Part shown: positions 52,286 to 60,428 of the stretch, piece by piece
Layout of the letters: every line of letters begins with the position of its first letter
How positions within the stretch are numbered: position 1 is the stretch's first letter
The notes under the pieces: model-generated
What the model was told of the DNA's origin: nothing
The model's input: the letters and a program-made list of their open reading frames with translations, nothing else
Databases searched by the model: none
Assembly (NCBI GenBank): GCA_963807865.1
Contig: CAWEDK010000039.1
Span: forward strand, 186,001 to 250,000
Length of the DNA stretch: 64,000 nt
Direction of reading: 5' to 3'
Source of the DNA: VAZQ01 sp963807865
Lineage (GTDB): Bacteria; Pseudomonadota; Alphaproteobacteria; Rhizobiales; Xanthobacteraceae
Position numbers and translations under genes: made by a program

Positions 52286-53107
52286 TCAGGCTTGCGCCGC
52301 CGCCGATTGAGTGGCGGCCGTCGCGCTGGCCGGCCGCGGCACCTTGGAGAACAGCCGGAAGAAGTTGTCGGTGGTCTGGCGAGCGATCTCGTCGAACGAG
52401 ACGCCGCGCGTCTCGGCCAGCACCTTGGCGGTCTCGACCACGTAGGCCGGCTCGTTACGCTTGCCGCGGAATTTGCCCGGCGCGAGGTAGGGCGCGTCGG
52501 TTTCGACCATGATGCGGTCGGCCGGAAGGCTCCGGGCGATCGCGCGCAGGTCCTCCGATTTCTTGAACGTCAGGATGCCGGTGAACGAGATCGAGAGGCC
52601 AAGTTCGATGGCGCGCGCGGCCAGCGCCGGGCCGCCGGTGTAGCAGTGCAGAATGGCCGGGAAGGCGCCCTTCCCGGTTTCCTGCTCGAGGATCGCCTGC
52701 ATATCGTCATCGGCGTCACGCGAATGGATTACCAGCGGCAGGCCGGTCTCGCGGGCGGCGGCGATGTGATTGCGGAAGCTCTTCTCCTGCGTGTCGCGCG
52801 GGCTGTAGTCGTAGAAATAGTCGAGCCCGGCCTCGCCGATCGCCACCACCTTGAGATGGCGTGCGCCTTCGATCAGGTCCGCCGCGGTGACGTCCTCCTC
52901 CTCGTGGGCACTGTGCGGATGCGTGCCGAGCGAGCAGTAGACCTCCGGAAAGCGTTCCGCGATCGCCAGGAGGCCGGCGTGCCGTTTGACCCGGGTCGAG
53001 ATCGTCACGATGCGCCCGATACCCGCCGCCCGCGCGCGCCCGACAACGGCGTCGAGGTCGTCGGCAAAGTCGGGGAAATCGAGGTGGCAGTGGCTGTCGA
53101 CCAGCAT
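52286..53107 (-). CDS. tatD: TatD family metal-dependent hydrolase (DNase)
   Basis: A TIM-barrel metal-dependent deoxyribonuclease of 273 residues. Motifs are MLVDSHCHLDFPDF (HxH), GEAGLDYFYDYSPRD, LVIHSRDADDDM, AILHCYTGG and MVETDAPYLAPGKFRGKRNEP, in the usual order. The ATG at 53107 begins exactly at the family start; the frame upstream is Arg/Ser-rich. It is 16 bases downstream of metG, the standard order metG-tatD-MBL of Rhizobiales. Confidence 0.95.
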   Translation of the reverse strand: MLVDSHCHLDFPDFADDLDAVVGRARAAGIGRIVTISTRVKRHAGLLAIAERFPEVYCSLGTHPHSAHEEEDVTAADLIEGARHLKVVAIGEAGLDYFYDYSPRDTQEKSFRNHIAAARETGLPLVIHSRDADDDMQAILEQETGKGAFPAILHCYTGGPALAARAIELGLSISFTGILTFKKSEDLRAIARSLPADRIMVETDAPYLAPGKFRGKRNEPAYVVETAKVLAETRGVSFDEIARQTTDNFFRLFSKVPRPASATAATQSAAAQA

Positions 53108-53123
53108 GACAGTTTTCTGGCGG

Positions 53124-55064
53124 CTATCTGGGAGCGCTGGGCTCGGGTTCAACATAGCGCGGGAACACCGGCGCCGGCGGCGGCAACGTCGATCCCGGCG
53201 CGATCCGGCGACCGCTGCCGAGCGCTTCGAACTGGCGCTCATCCGCCGGGATCGCGAGCAGGTCGAGCAGTTTCGCCGCCGATTGCGGCATGAACGGCTG
53301 GGCCAGGATCGCGACCTGCCGGATGACCTCGGCGGTCACGTAGAGCACGGTGCCCTGCCGCACCGGATCGGTCTTGGCGAGCGCCCACGGCGCTTCCCCG
53401 GCGAAGTAGCGGTTGGCGTCGGCGACCACCGCCCAGACGGCGTTGAGCACCTGGTGAAGTTGCTGGGTCTTCATCGCCTCGCGCGCTTTGCCGATCATGG
53501 CATCGGCCGCCGTCAGTACGGCCGTGTCGTTGTCCGACAACGGCCCAGGTTGCGGCAGCAGGCCGTTGCGCTGGCGGGCGATCATGGTCAGCGAGCGTTG
53601 CGCCAGATTACCGAGATCGTTGGCAAGATCGGCATTGATGCGGTTAACGATCGCCTCGTGGCTGTAGTTGCCGTCCTGTCCAAATGGAATTTCGCGCAGG
53701 AAGAAATAGCGCAACTGATCGACCCCGTAGGCGTCGGCGAGCGCAAACGGATCGGCGACATTGCCGACCGATTTCGACATCTTCTCGCCGCGGTTCAATA
53801 TCCAGCCGTGACTGAAGATCCGGCGCGGCACCTCGATGCCGGCCGACATCAGGAAGGCCGGCCAGTAAACCGCGTGGAAGCGCACAATGTCCTTGCCGAT
53901 GACGTGCAGGTCGGCCGGCCAGTAGCGCTTGAATTTCTCGCTCTCCGTATCGGGATAGCCGGTAGCCGTAATGTAGTTCGTCAGGGCGTCGACCCAGACA
54001 TACATCACGTGCTTGGGATTTCCCGGCACTTTCACGCCCCAGTCGAATGTGGTGCGCGAGATCGACAGGTCCTTCAGGCCGCCTCTGACAAAGCTTACGA
54101 CCTCGTTGAGCCGCTCTTTCGGCAGCACGTACTCCGGCCGCTGATAGAGCTTGAGCAGCTTGTCCTGATAGGCCGAGAGCCTGAAGAAATAGCTCTCCTC
54201 CTCGACCCATTCGACCGGCGTGCCCTGCGGGCCGACACGCACGCCCTGCTCGTTGAGTTTGGTCTCGGCCTCGTCGTAATAGGCTTCGTCGCGTACGGAG
54301 TACCAGCCGGAATACTTGTCGAGATAGATGTCGCCGTTGGCAGTCATCTTCTCCCAGATGCCGATCGAGGCGCGGTGATGACGCTCCTCGGTGGTGCGGA
54401 TGAATTCGTCGTTCGAACTGTTCATCCGCTCTGCCATGGCGCGGAAAGCCGGTACGTTACGTTCCAGCAGCTCTTTGGGCGAAAGTTGCTGCCGGGCCGC
54501 GGTCTGCTGCATCTTCTGCCCGTGTTCGTCGGTGCCGGTCAGGAAGAAGACGTCGTAGCCGTCGAGCCGCATGAAGCGGGCAATCGCGTCGGTGGCGATG
54601 ACCTCATAGGCATAACCCATGTGCGGCGGCCCATTGGGATAGGCGATCGCCGTGGTCAGGTAGTAACGCGGCTTGCCGGAGCTTCGGTCCGATGGTGACG
54701 GTGCCGGGCGAGCGGCCGGCCGAGCGGATTTGGGAGCGGCGGGCTTCGGCGCCGGGGGCTTCGCGGCGGCCGGCGGCGGCGCAGGCGCCGGTGCGCTGGC
54801 CGACGGCTTGGTCTCGGCAATTTGCGCAGCCTTGGCCTTCTTCGGCTTGGCAGGCTTGGAGACTGATTTTTTCGTGCCGCGCGTGGGCGATACACGCTTT
54901 TTCGCAGCCGCTTTCTTGAGCTCGTTCGACCCAGCCTTCGGCTTGGCTTTGCTGCCGGGCGCCGCCCGACTCGCGACGCTCACTTTCTTTGTTTTCTTCT
55001 TCGTGGGCGCGGCCTTGCTGCGCTTACCGGCGGCCTTGCTTTTCGATTTCGATTTTTTTGCCAT
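53124..55064 (-). CDS. metG: methionyl-tRNA synthetase with a long basic N-terminal extension
   Basis: A class I aminoacyl-tRNA synthetase of 646 residues. The core begins about residue 131 with RYYLTTAIAYPNG. The HIGH motif appears as PPHMGYAYE (HMGY in place of HIGH), and the second signature GEKMSKSVGN is standard. TGTDEHGQKMQQ, FDWGVKVPG and the anticodon-binding helical domain follow. Before the core lie about 130 residues of Lys/Ala/Ser/Pro-rich sequence that is histone-tail-like and not homologous to the usual enzyme, though some relatives carry shorter versions. No C-terminal dimerisation domain is seen. The first ATG after the repeats is in-frame, so the tail is probably translated. 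Confidence 0.92.
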   Translation of the reverse strand: MAKKSKSKSKAAGKRSKAAPTKKKTKKVSVASRAAPGSKAKPKAGSNELKKAAAKKRVSPTRGTKKSVSKPAKPKKAKAAQIAETKPSASAPAPAPPPAAAKPPAPKPAAPKSARPAARPAPSPSDRSSGKPRYYLTTAIAYPNGPPHMGYAYEVIATDAIARFMRLDGYDVFFLTGTDEHGQKMQQTAARQQLSPKELLERNVPAFRAMAERMNSSNDEFIRTTEERHHRASIGIWEKMTANGDIYLDKYSGWYSVRDEAYYDEAETKLNEQGVRVGPQGTPVEWVEEESYFFRLSAYQDKLLKLYQRPEYVLPKERLNEVVSFVRGGLKDLSISRTTFDWGVKVPGNPKHVMYVWVDALTNYITATGYPDTESEKFKRYWPADLHVIGKDIVRFHAVYWPAFLMSAGIEVPRRIFSHGWILNRGEKMSKSVGNVADPFALADAYGVDQLRYFFLREIPFGQDGNYSHEAIVNRINADLANDLGNLAQRSLTMIARQRNGLLPQPGPLSDNDTAVLTAADAMIGKAREAMKTQQLHQVLNAVWAVVADANRYFAGEAPWALAKTDPVRQGTVLYVTAEVIRQVAILAQPFMPQSAAKLLDLLAIPADERQFEALGSGRRIAPGSTLPPPAPVFPRYVEPEPSAPR

Positions 55065-55111
55065 GGCGCACGTTCAAACGGGTTTCGCGAATGTCCGGTC
55101 AAGACATGGAT

Positions 55112-55130
55112 GGCCGGGACGGGCCCGGCC
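55112..55130. repeat. REP-like palindrome GGCCGGG-ACGGG-CCCGGCC
   Basis: A 7-bp stem and 5-base loop within CATGGATGGCCGGGACGGGC then CCGGCCATGAG. It resembles in reverse orientation the element at 38659-38677, which has GGCCGGA and CATCCACG. It sits in the gap upstream of metG. Confidence 0.55.
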
Positions 55131-55199
55131 ATGAGCATTCGCAGTACCTAACAACCGCGCGTCGCCGCGGCAAGCAGTCCGAGCGGCGAGCGTCCCGGG

Positions 55200-55263
55200 C
55201 TCCGACGCTTGTATCCCATCGCAGAACGTACGTTTACAAGCGTCGGAACCCAAGGGACACTAG
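55200..55263. repeat. CTAGTGT-tipped palindrome A (12-13 bp arms)
   Basis: TCCGACGCTTGTA (starting 55201) and TACAAGCGTCGGA (ending 55248) form 12-13 bp inverted arms around TCCCATCGCAGAACGTACGTT. The right flank continues ACCCAAGGGACACTAG to 55263, ending in the CTAGTGT tip (reverse complement). It is followed 14 bases later by palindrome B in the opposite tip orientation. Not part of any gene. Confidence 0.6.
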
Positions 55264-55277
55264 CAACTCGATGATTT

Positions 55278-55355
55278 CTAGTGTGGCTTTGGATTTGACG
55301 TTCCTACTATCGACTTGCCGCAATGCTGATAGGAACGTCAAATCCGCCACACTAG
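55278..55355. repeat. CTAGTGT-tipped palindrome B (about 26 bp arms)
   Basis: CTAGTGTGGCTTTGGATTTG then ACGTTCCTA, and TAGGAACGTCAAATCCGCCA then CACTAG are long inverted arms with a small bulge, around CTATCGACTTGCCGCAATGCTGA. It starts and ends with CTAGTGT/ACACTAG. Its right end touches the vapC stop (TCA at 55356-55358), so it would be the 3' hairpin of the vapBC transcript. Shares its tip with elements at 5276 and 55263. Confidence 0.7.
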
Positions 55356-55795
55356 TCATGGCATCTGGGTCAGTGGATTGATCACGGTCAGATCGGCGAA
55401 TCGGCCGAAATCACGATCCGCCGACCAGAGCTGACGCACGCCGTGCTGCCGGCAGAGCGCGACGATACGCGCATCGTGAATCCGCGGACCTGTCACCTGC
55501 GCCGCTCCGACGACCGATTTGAGATCGGACCAATACTGCTCCGACTCGGCAAGCAGCGCGAGCGTGGAGATTCCAGCCACGCCTCGACCTGGTGGACGGC
55601 AATGGCCAGCGGACTCGGCGGATCGAAAATGCGCGGATGCGTGACGATTGCGAGGAATTCATGCAGGCACGGCCAGGGGATCGACCATTGCGCGCCGCCT
55701 TCGGCCAGTTCGGTCAGGCAGCGGCTGGCTGCGGCGTGAAACGGAGCATCCTCACGATGCGCGTACACTAGGATATTGGTGTCGAGCGCGATCAC
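55356..55795 (-). CDS. vapC: VapC-type PIN-domain toxin (one frameshift)
   Basis: A PIN-domain ribonuclease of about 146 residues, the toxin of a type II toxin-antitoxin pair. The first catalytic Asp is in MIALDTNILVYAHRED, the Glu in LHEFLAIVTHPRIF, and the last acidic group in LWSADRDFGRF. The frame is lost near 55575 and resumes with AGISTLALLAESEQYW, HDARIVALCRQHG to the stop at 55356. If the shift is real the toxin is dead, but the C-terminal half is well conserved. Its ATG overlaps the vapB stop (ATGA). Confidence 0.83.
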
Positions 55796-56037
55796 GCCCC
55801 GCGCCCCTCATAGGCGAGGTGTCGCAGCCGGTCCCAGCCCTCCCCCGCCAGTTCGGGCCGGAGCCCGCGTCCGGCGAAGCTTGCCTTGCGTAGCCGGAAC
55901 GACGGCCTGCGCTTTTTGTCCGCAATCACCTGCCGCAGTCCCTGCTCGACCAGCGCGCGCAGCGTCGTGCCTTCGCGGGCCGCGAGTTTGCGCGCCTCGT
56001 TGAGCAAAGGATCGGCGATATCGAGCGTGGTTTTCAT
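55792..56037 (-). CDS. vapB: VapB-type ribbon-helix-helix antitoxin
   Basis: An 81-residue antitoxin. The first ~40 residues, MKTTLDIADPLLNEARKLAA then REGTTLRALVEQGLRQVIAD, form a ribbon-helix-helix DNA-binding domain, and the basic, Arg-rich C-terminus wraps the toxin. The ATG at 56037 is used. The stop overlaps the vapC start. A perfect 16-bp palindrome 24 bases upstream of the start is the probable operator, giving autoregulation by VapBC. Confidence 0.85.
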   Translation of the reverse strand: MKTTLDIADPLLNEARKLAAREGTTLRALVEQGLRQVIADKKRRPSFRLRKASFAGRGLRPELAGEGWDRLRHLAYEGRGA

Positions 56038-56060
56038 GGGCAATATCGCTGTATCGGGTA

Positions 56061-56076
56061 ATATGGGTACCCATAT
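56061..56076. promoter_or_regulatory. perfect 16-bp palindrome, probable vapBC operator
   Basis: ATATGGGTACCCATAT is a perfect palindrome at 56061-56076, flanked by GGTA and ATACC in near-symmetry, and lies just upstream of the vapB start on the minus strand. Ribbon-helix-helix antitoxins bind short inverted repeats of this kind. The AT-rich segment may also contain the promoter. Confidence 0.6.
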
Positions 56077-56146
56077 ATACCATGATTGCAGTATGGGTGC
56101 AAGCGGCCGGATCGCCTATGAAATGGGATACGAATTTTCTCCGCTC

Positions 56147-56220
56147 GTCCCCGCGGAAGCGGGGACCCAGCGCGAAATGCGCGGGAGGAACTAGAACTGG
56201 ATGCCCGCTTGCGCGGGCAT
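56147..56220. repeat. REP-like pair of palindromes
   Basis: GTCCCCGC-GGAA-GCGGGGAC (56147-56166) and ATGCCCGC-TTGC-GCGGGCAT (56201-56220) are two 8-bp-stem hairpins 34 bases apart, with a smaller CGCG...CGCG stem between them. The outer arms are inverted relatives of each other: CCCGCGGAAGCGGGGACCCAG and CTGGATGCCCGC. This arrangement is common in rhizobial extragenic repeats. It lies at the 3' side of the holB gene, between the vapB promoter and holB. Confidence 0.65.
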
Positions 56221-56250
56221 GAGCGGAAAGAGTGGCGATGCTCTGTTGGA

Positions 56251-57291
56251 TCAGGTCTGGCCGCGGACGGCCTCGGCCAGCGTGCCGAAGACGCTGAACA
56301 CCAGCGGCCGGCGTTCCAGGTTGTACTCCTGGGCGTCGCGGGCCGCGGAGTTGATGCTCTCCCAGGCCTGCGCCACGCGGACGAGCCGCGCCGGTTCGCG
56401 CGGCCCCTGATCCAGCCGGGCGGACATCCAGGCGTTGACGGTATCGAGGAACGCGGCGAGCGGCGCGGCGTCGGTGCCTGCCAGGCGGTCGCCCAGCGCA
56501 TGCAGCGCCCGCGGATCGACCGCCGGCAGCTGGTCGAGCAGAGCGACAATCCGGCTGCGCAATTCCAGCGCATCGCTGTCGAGCAGCGCCAGCGCGCGGG
56601 CGACGCTGCCGTCCGCGACCAGTGCTGCGGCCTGGATGTCGGCGTCCTTGTCCTTCGTGCCAAGCGCCGCGACTACCGCGTGGGCCACGTCCTCGACCGC
56701 CAGCGGCCGCAACGGCAGCAACCGGCAACGGGAGCGGATGGTCGGCAGCACCTGGCCGGCGGAATGGCTCACCAGCAGGAGGAGCGCGCGCTGGGGAGGC
56801 TCTTCCAGAATCTTCAGGAGCGCGTTCGCTCCGGACTCGTTGAGTTCATCGACAGGATCGACGATGGCGATACGCCAGCCCCCCTCACCCGCCGTCGAGC
56901 CGAAGAACGTCACGGAACGGCGCACGTCGTCGACCGCGATGTCCTGGCGCAGCTTGCCGGTCTTTTCGTTGATCGTACGGACCAAGACGAGCAGATCGGG
57001 CTGCGCCTGCGCCGCGATGCGTCGTGTGATCGGGTGATCGGGTTCGATTGCGAGCGATGTGGCGCTGCGCACCGCCGGCGCGTGCGGGTCCGGGTGAGCA
57101 AGGACGAAGCGGGCCATCCGGTAGGCAAGCGTCGCCTTGCCGATCCCCGCGGGGCCGGTGATCAGCCAGGCGTGCGGCAGGCGGCCGGTGCGATAGGCAT
57201 CGAGTAGCGTAAGTTCCGCCTCCTGGTGGCCGAACAGCACCGTGGTCGTGCGCGCCGGCAGGACCGCGGACTTGTCGGCAGCTTCGCTCAC
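56251..57291 (-). CDS. holB: DNA polymerase III delta-prime subunit
   Basis: A clamp-loader subunit of 346 residues. P-loop-like LITGPAGIGKATLAYRMARF at about residue 45, SVTFFGSTAGEGGWRIAIVD, and ESGANALLKILEEPPQRALLLL with the sensor SRC region (RSRCRLLPLRPL) identify the AAA+ fold. The start is a GTG at 57291 overlapping the tmk stop (GTGA). Because of the frameshift in tmk, one open frame runs from the tmk start through holB, giving a false fusion of 568 residues. Confidence 0.93.
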   Translation of the reverse strand: MSEAADKSAVLPARTTTVLFGHQEAELTLLDAYRTGRLPHAWLITGPAGIGKATLAYRMARFVLAHPDPHAPAVRSATSLAIEPDHPITRRIAAQAQPDLLVLVRTINEKTGKLRQDIAVDDVRRSVTFFGSTAGEGGWRIAIVDPVDELNESGANALLKILEEPPQRALLLLVSHSAGQVLPTIRSRCRLLPLRPLAVEDVAHAVVAALGTKDKDADIQAAALVADGSVARALALLDSDALELRSRIVALLDQLPAVDPRALHALGDRLAGTDAAPLAAFLDTVNAWMSARLDQGPREPARLVRVAQAWESINSAARDAQEYNLERRPLVFSVFGTLAEAVRGQT

Positions 57292-57957
57292 GACGTGGCA
57301 CCCTCGAGCGCGGCCGGTGCGGCGGCAGGATGGAGGCGATCGTTCACGGCCTGCCAGATACGCTCGGCAACCTCGGCCTTGGGCAGCGTCGCATCGATCA
57401 GGACGCAGCGCTGCGGCTCGACCGGGACGATCTGCCGATAGGCCTCGCGCAGTTCTTGGTGGAACGTCGAGCGACTCCGCCTCGAACCGGTCGGTAGCAT
57501 TCTCGCCCCGCCGCTTTTGCGCGCGTGCGAGCCCGACGTCGGCCGGCACATCGAGAACGAAGGTCACGTCCGGCTTGATGTCGCCAATAGTGGCGCGTTC
57601 CAGGGCGTGGATCAGCTTGAGATCGACGTGGCCCAGCGTGCCCTGATAGACGCGCGTGGAATCAATGAACCGGTCGCAGATCACCCAGGCGCCCCGCTCC
57701 AATGCCGGCTCGATTGTGCTGTGGACATGGTCGTCGCGGGCGGCGGCAAACAGGATCGCCTCCGCCTCCGGTCCGAGCGGCTTGGCGGCGCCCGACAGCA
57801 GCACATGCCGGATGGCCTCGGCGCCCGGCGAGCCGCCGGGTTCGCGCGTGCGCACCACCGCGATGCCCAGTGATTTGAGCCGGTCGGCGAGCAGCGCGGC
57901 ATGGGTCGACTTGCCCGTGCCCTCCCCGCCCTCGAAGGTGATCAGCCGTCCACGCAT
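57288..57957 (-). CDS. tmk: thymidylate kinase (one frameshift)
   Basis: dTMP kinase of about 223 residues. The P-loop is ITFEGGEGTGKSTHAALL, the LID/substrate region TREPGGSPGAEAIRHVLLSG, and the DRFIDSTRVYQG segment (DR(Y/F)xxS) binds dTMP. The frame is lost near 57475 just after RFEAES, and resumes with RSTFHQELREAYRQIV to a TGA at 57288-57290. One base restores a normal enzyme. As Tmk is essential, this shift is almost surely a sequence error. Confidence 0.93.
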
Positions 57958-58102
57958 GAGACTCAGTCTCGCACCGTCGTCGCGCGCCGTCTGCTCGACG
58001 ATGGCTGCCCGTTGCCTCGGGAAAACTCGAGCGCGCCAAAGCTATGCCTCGGCGCGCCTCGACGATACGGGACCGGGCGGCTCAGGCTCGCCACCGAAAC
58101 GG

Positions 58103-59395
58103 TCATAGTTTCTGGAAACCGGCGCGGAACAAGCCGATGACGAGCTCCGACGCGGCATCGATGGCACGCTTGTGAATCGGGCCGGGACCCACGCTCGCCG
58201 CAGCTTGCAGCGGCACTTCGAGCGCGAGCGCTTCGTTGCGCCAGACCTTGAGCGTGCCGATCTTCTGCCCCTCCGCCACAGGCGCGCGCACGGGCCCGTT
58301 GTAGACCACCCGCGCGATGACTTTCTCGCGGGTGGCGCGTGGCACCATCAGCTTGACGGCCTTGCCGGCGACCAGTGGCACACTGCTTGTCTCCCCGCCG
58401 TAGACCTTGGCTTCGGCGATCTCCTGTCCTTCGGCGAACAGGATACCGGACTGGAAATTATTGAAGCCCCAGTCGAGCAGCCGTTTGCCTTCGTCGGCGC
58501 GCTCCTTCTCGCTGCGCAGCCCGTTGACGACCACGATCAGCCGCGTGCCGTTTTGCACCGCCGAGCCGACCAAGCCGTAGCCGGCTTCCTTGGTGAAGCC
58601 GGTCTTCATCCCGTCGGCGCCGATATTCATATTGAGCAGCGGATTGCGGTTGTATTGGCGGATCTTGCCCCAGGTGAACTCGCGCTCGCCGTAGATTTTG
58701 TAATAGTTGGGATAGGTCTCGATGATGTGCCGCGCGAGCTTGCCGAGTTCGCGCGAAGTCATAAGCTGTTTGGGGTGCGGCAAGCCGTTGGAGTTTCCGA
58801 ACGTCGATTTGGCCATGCCCAGTTCACGGGCGCGCTTGGTCATCAGTTCGGCGAAGTCATTCTCGCTGCCGGAGATGCCCTCGGCCAGCACGATGCAGGC
58901 ATCGTTGCCCGACTGAATGATGACGCCGTGCAGCAGGTCGTCGACCGCCACCTTGCTGTGGATGGACAGGAACATGGCCGAGGTGCGCGACGGCGCCCCA
59001 CCCTTCCGCCAGGCGTTGGTGCTGACGCTGAATTCGGTCGTGGGTTTCAGCCGGCCCTGTTTAAGCTCGTTGAAGACGACCTCCGCCGTCATCAGCTTGG
59101 ACAGGCTCGCCGGCGGAATCAGGTCGTCCGCGCCCTTCTCGAACAGAACGCTGCCGCTGTCGGCCTCGATCAGGATTGCGTGCGCCGCCGAACTTTGAAA
59201 TCCGTCGGCGCCCTTTGCGCCGGAGATCGGGTTGGCGGTTCGCGGGCCGGACACCGGGTTCGGCGCGGCGTAGGCCGTCGCCATCACCCCGGCGAGGATG
59301 CCCAGCGCCGCCCATGCGGCAATCCGCAGACGAAGCATGTTGCGCAATTTCCAAGTCCTGCCTTTTGCGAATCGCGGCAAGCCGTGCGTGGCCAT
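58103..59395 (-). CDS. D-alanyl-D-alanine carboxypeptidase (DacA/PBP5-6 type)
   Basis: A low-molecular-weight penicillin-binding protein, about 430 residues. The signal peptide includes IAAWAALGILAGVMATAYA. The active-site motifs are PASLSKLMTAE (SxxK), SGNDACIVLAEG (SxN) and DGMKTGFTKEAGY (KTG). A C-terminal beta domain (about 300-400) is followed by a short amphipathic tail that may anchor it to the membrane (VIGLFRAGFQKL). It trims pentapeptide stems of peptidoglycan. The start is uncertain: ATG at 59395 is used, with 59338 as an alternative. It is downstream of rlpA in the same direction. Confidence 0.93.
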   Translation of the reverse strand: MATHGLPRFAKGRTWKLRNMLRLRIAAWAALGILAGVMATAYAAPNPVSGPRTANPISGAKGADGFQSSAAHAILIEADSGSVLFEKGADDLIPPASLSKLMTAEVVFNELKQGRLKPTTEFSVSTNAWRKGGAPSRTSAMFLSIHSKVAVDDLLHGVIIQSGNDACIVLAEGISGSENDFAELMTKRARELGMAKSTFGNSNGLPHPKQLMTSRELGKLARHIIETYPNYYKIYGEREFTWGKIRQYNRNPLLNMNIGADGMKTGFTKEAGYGLVGSAVQNGTRLIVVVNGLRSEKERADEGKRLLDWGFNNFQSGILFAEGQEIAEAKVYGGETSSVPLVAGKAVKLMVPRATREKVIARVVYNGPVRAPVAEGQKIGTLKVWRNEALALEVPLQAAASVGPGPIHKRAIDAASELVIGLFRAGFQKL

Positions 59396-59483
59396 CGTCC
59401 ACGTGCCCTTCCTGCCCCGCATAATGCTTAACAAGCGTCAGAAGCCGGAATCAATGCTGCCGGTGCGTCAATTTTGCGGCCCG

Positions 59484-60428
59484 TCAGTAAAGTCCACGGC
59501 CGCTCATCATGCCGCCCGCGCCTTCCCGTGTCGGCGCGAAACTCGTGGTGGGAGCCCGGTCGGGGGGCGGAGCAGGCTGCGCAGAAGCCTCGGTCCGCAA
59601 TCCCTCCCCTGTCGGTTTAGCCGGCGGCTTCGCGGCCGCCCTGGCGACCGGCTTCGACTCGGCCGAAGCCAGTTGTGGGACTTCGCGGGCCGCGGGCGCC
59701 GTGGAGCCGAGCGCAAACGGCCGCTCGACCGGCAAGGGCGTCTTGGTCTCGCGCGCCGGCAGGAACGGCTTGGCGGACGCCACCATGACCTGCGAGGGCG
59801 CGGGAGCGGGCGAACCCTCGCGGAGCGTCGCCAGCAGCATGCGGTCGTCGCTGCCGTCGACCGGGGCCCGGCCGACGTATTCCAGTCGCACGCGCGCCAG
59901 GCCACGACCGTAGAAGTCGAGCGCTTTGGCGGTTCCGACCGAGAGGTCGACGAGGCGGTTGTGAACGAAGGGGCCGCGGTTATTGACCCGCACGATCATC
60001 GACTTGCCGTTGCTGAGATTGGTCACGCGCGCATAGCTTGGCAGCGGCAGCGTTGGATGTGCCGCCGAGTAGCCGTGCATGTTGTAGGTTTCGCCGTTCG
60101 CTGTTCGCCCGCCGTGGAAATCAGGGCCGTACCAGGAGGCGACGCCTTCGGCGCGATAATTCGGTTCTTCCGCCGGCTCGTAGACGCGGCCGTTGATGCT
60201 GTAGGGCTTGCCGACCTTGTAGTGGCCCCCGCCCTTCGCAATCTCGGCGTCCTCTGCGACGCGCTGGCTCTTGTCCTTGCGCGCGAATTTTTCCGACACC
60301 GAGCAATTGGCCAGCGCCAGACATCCCAGCGCGACCATCCAGAATCGCACCGTTCGGCCGAAGGATCGACGATTGCCGGCGGCAGGTGTTACGTCAGCCC
60401 GCAAGCAGGCCTGTAAATCACGCCCCAT
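59484..60428 (-). CDS. rlpA: RlpA-like septal ring lipoprotein
   Basis: A 314-residue lipoprotein. A hydrophobic segment ends in a lipobox LALANC with Cys42. The RlpA double-psi beta-barrel follows: GVASWYGPDFHGGRTANGE, AHPTLPLPSYARVTNL and MIVRVNNRGPFVHNRLVDL. Catalytically active RlpA has VRxNDRGP at that last site, with the Asp as acid; this protein has NNRGP, as in many alphaproteobacteria, so glycan-cleaving activity is doubtful. No SPOR domain is seen; the C-terminal half is Ala/Pro-rich and ends MMSGRGLY. It is probably co-transcribed with the D,D-carboxypeptidase downstream. Confidence 0.9.
   Translation of the reverse strand: MGRDLQACLRADVTPAAGNRRSFGRTVRFWMVALGCLALANCSVSEKFARKDKSQRVAEDAEIAKGGGHYKVGKPYSINGRVYEPAEEPNYRAEGVASWYGPDFHGGRTANGETYNMHGYSAAHPTLPLPSYARVTNLSNGKSMIVRVNNRGPFVHNRLVDLSVGTAKALDFYGRGLARVRLEYVGRAPVDGSDDRMLLATLREGSPAPAPSQVMVASAKPFLPARETKTPLPVERPFALGSTAPAAREVPQLASAESKPVARAAAKPPAKPTGEGLRTEASAQPAPPPDRAPTTSFAPTREGAGGMMSGRGLY

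Noticed and set aside
56251..57957. A single 568-residue protein fusing thymidylate kinase and the delta-prime subunit
   Set aside because: The tmk C-terminus is present in the other frame (57288-57551) and ends with a GTGA overlap to holB, so the fusion results from one lost or added base near 57475.
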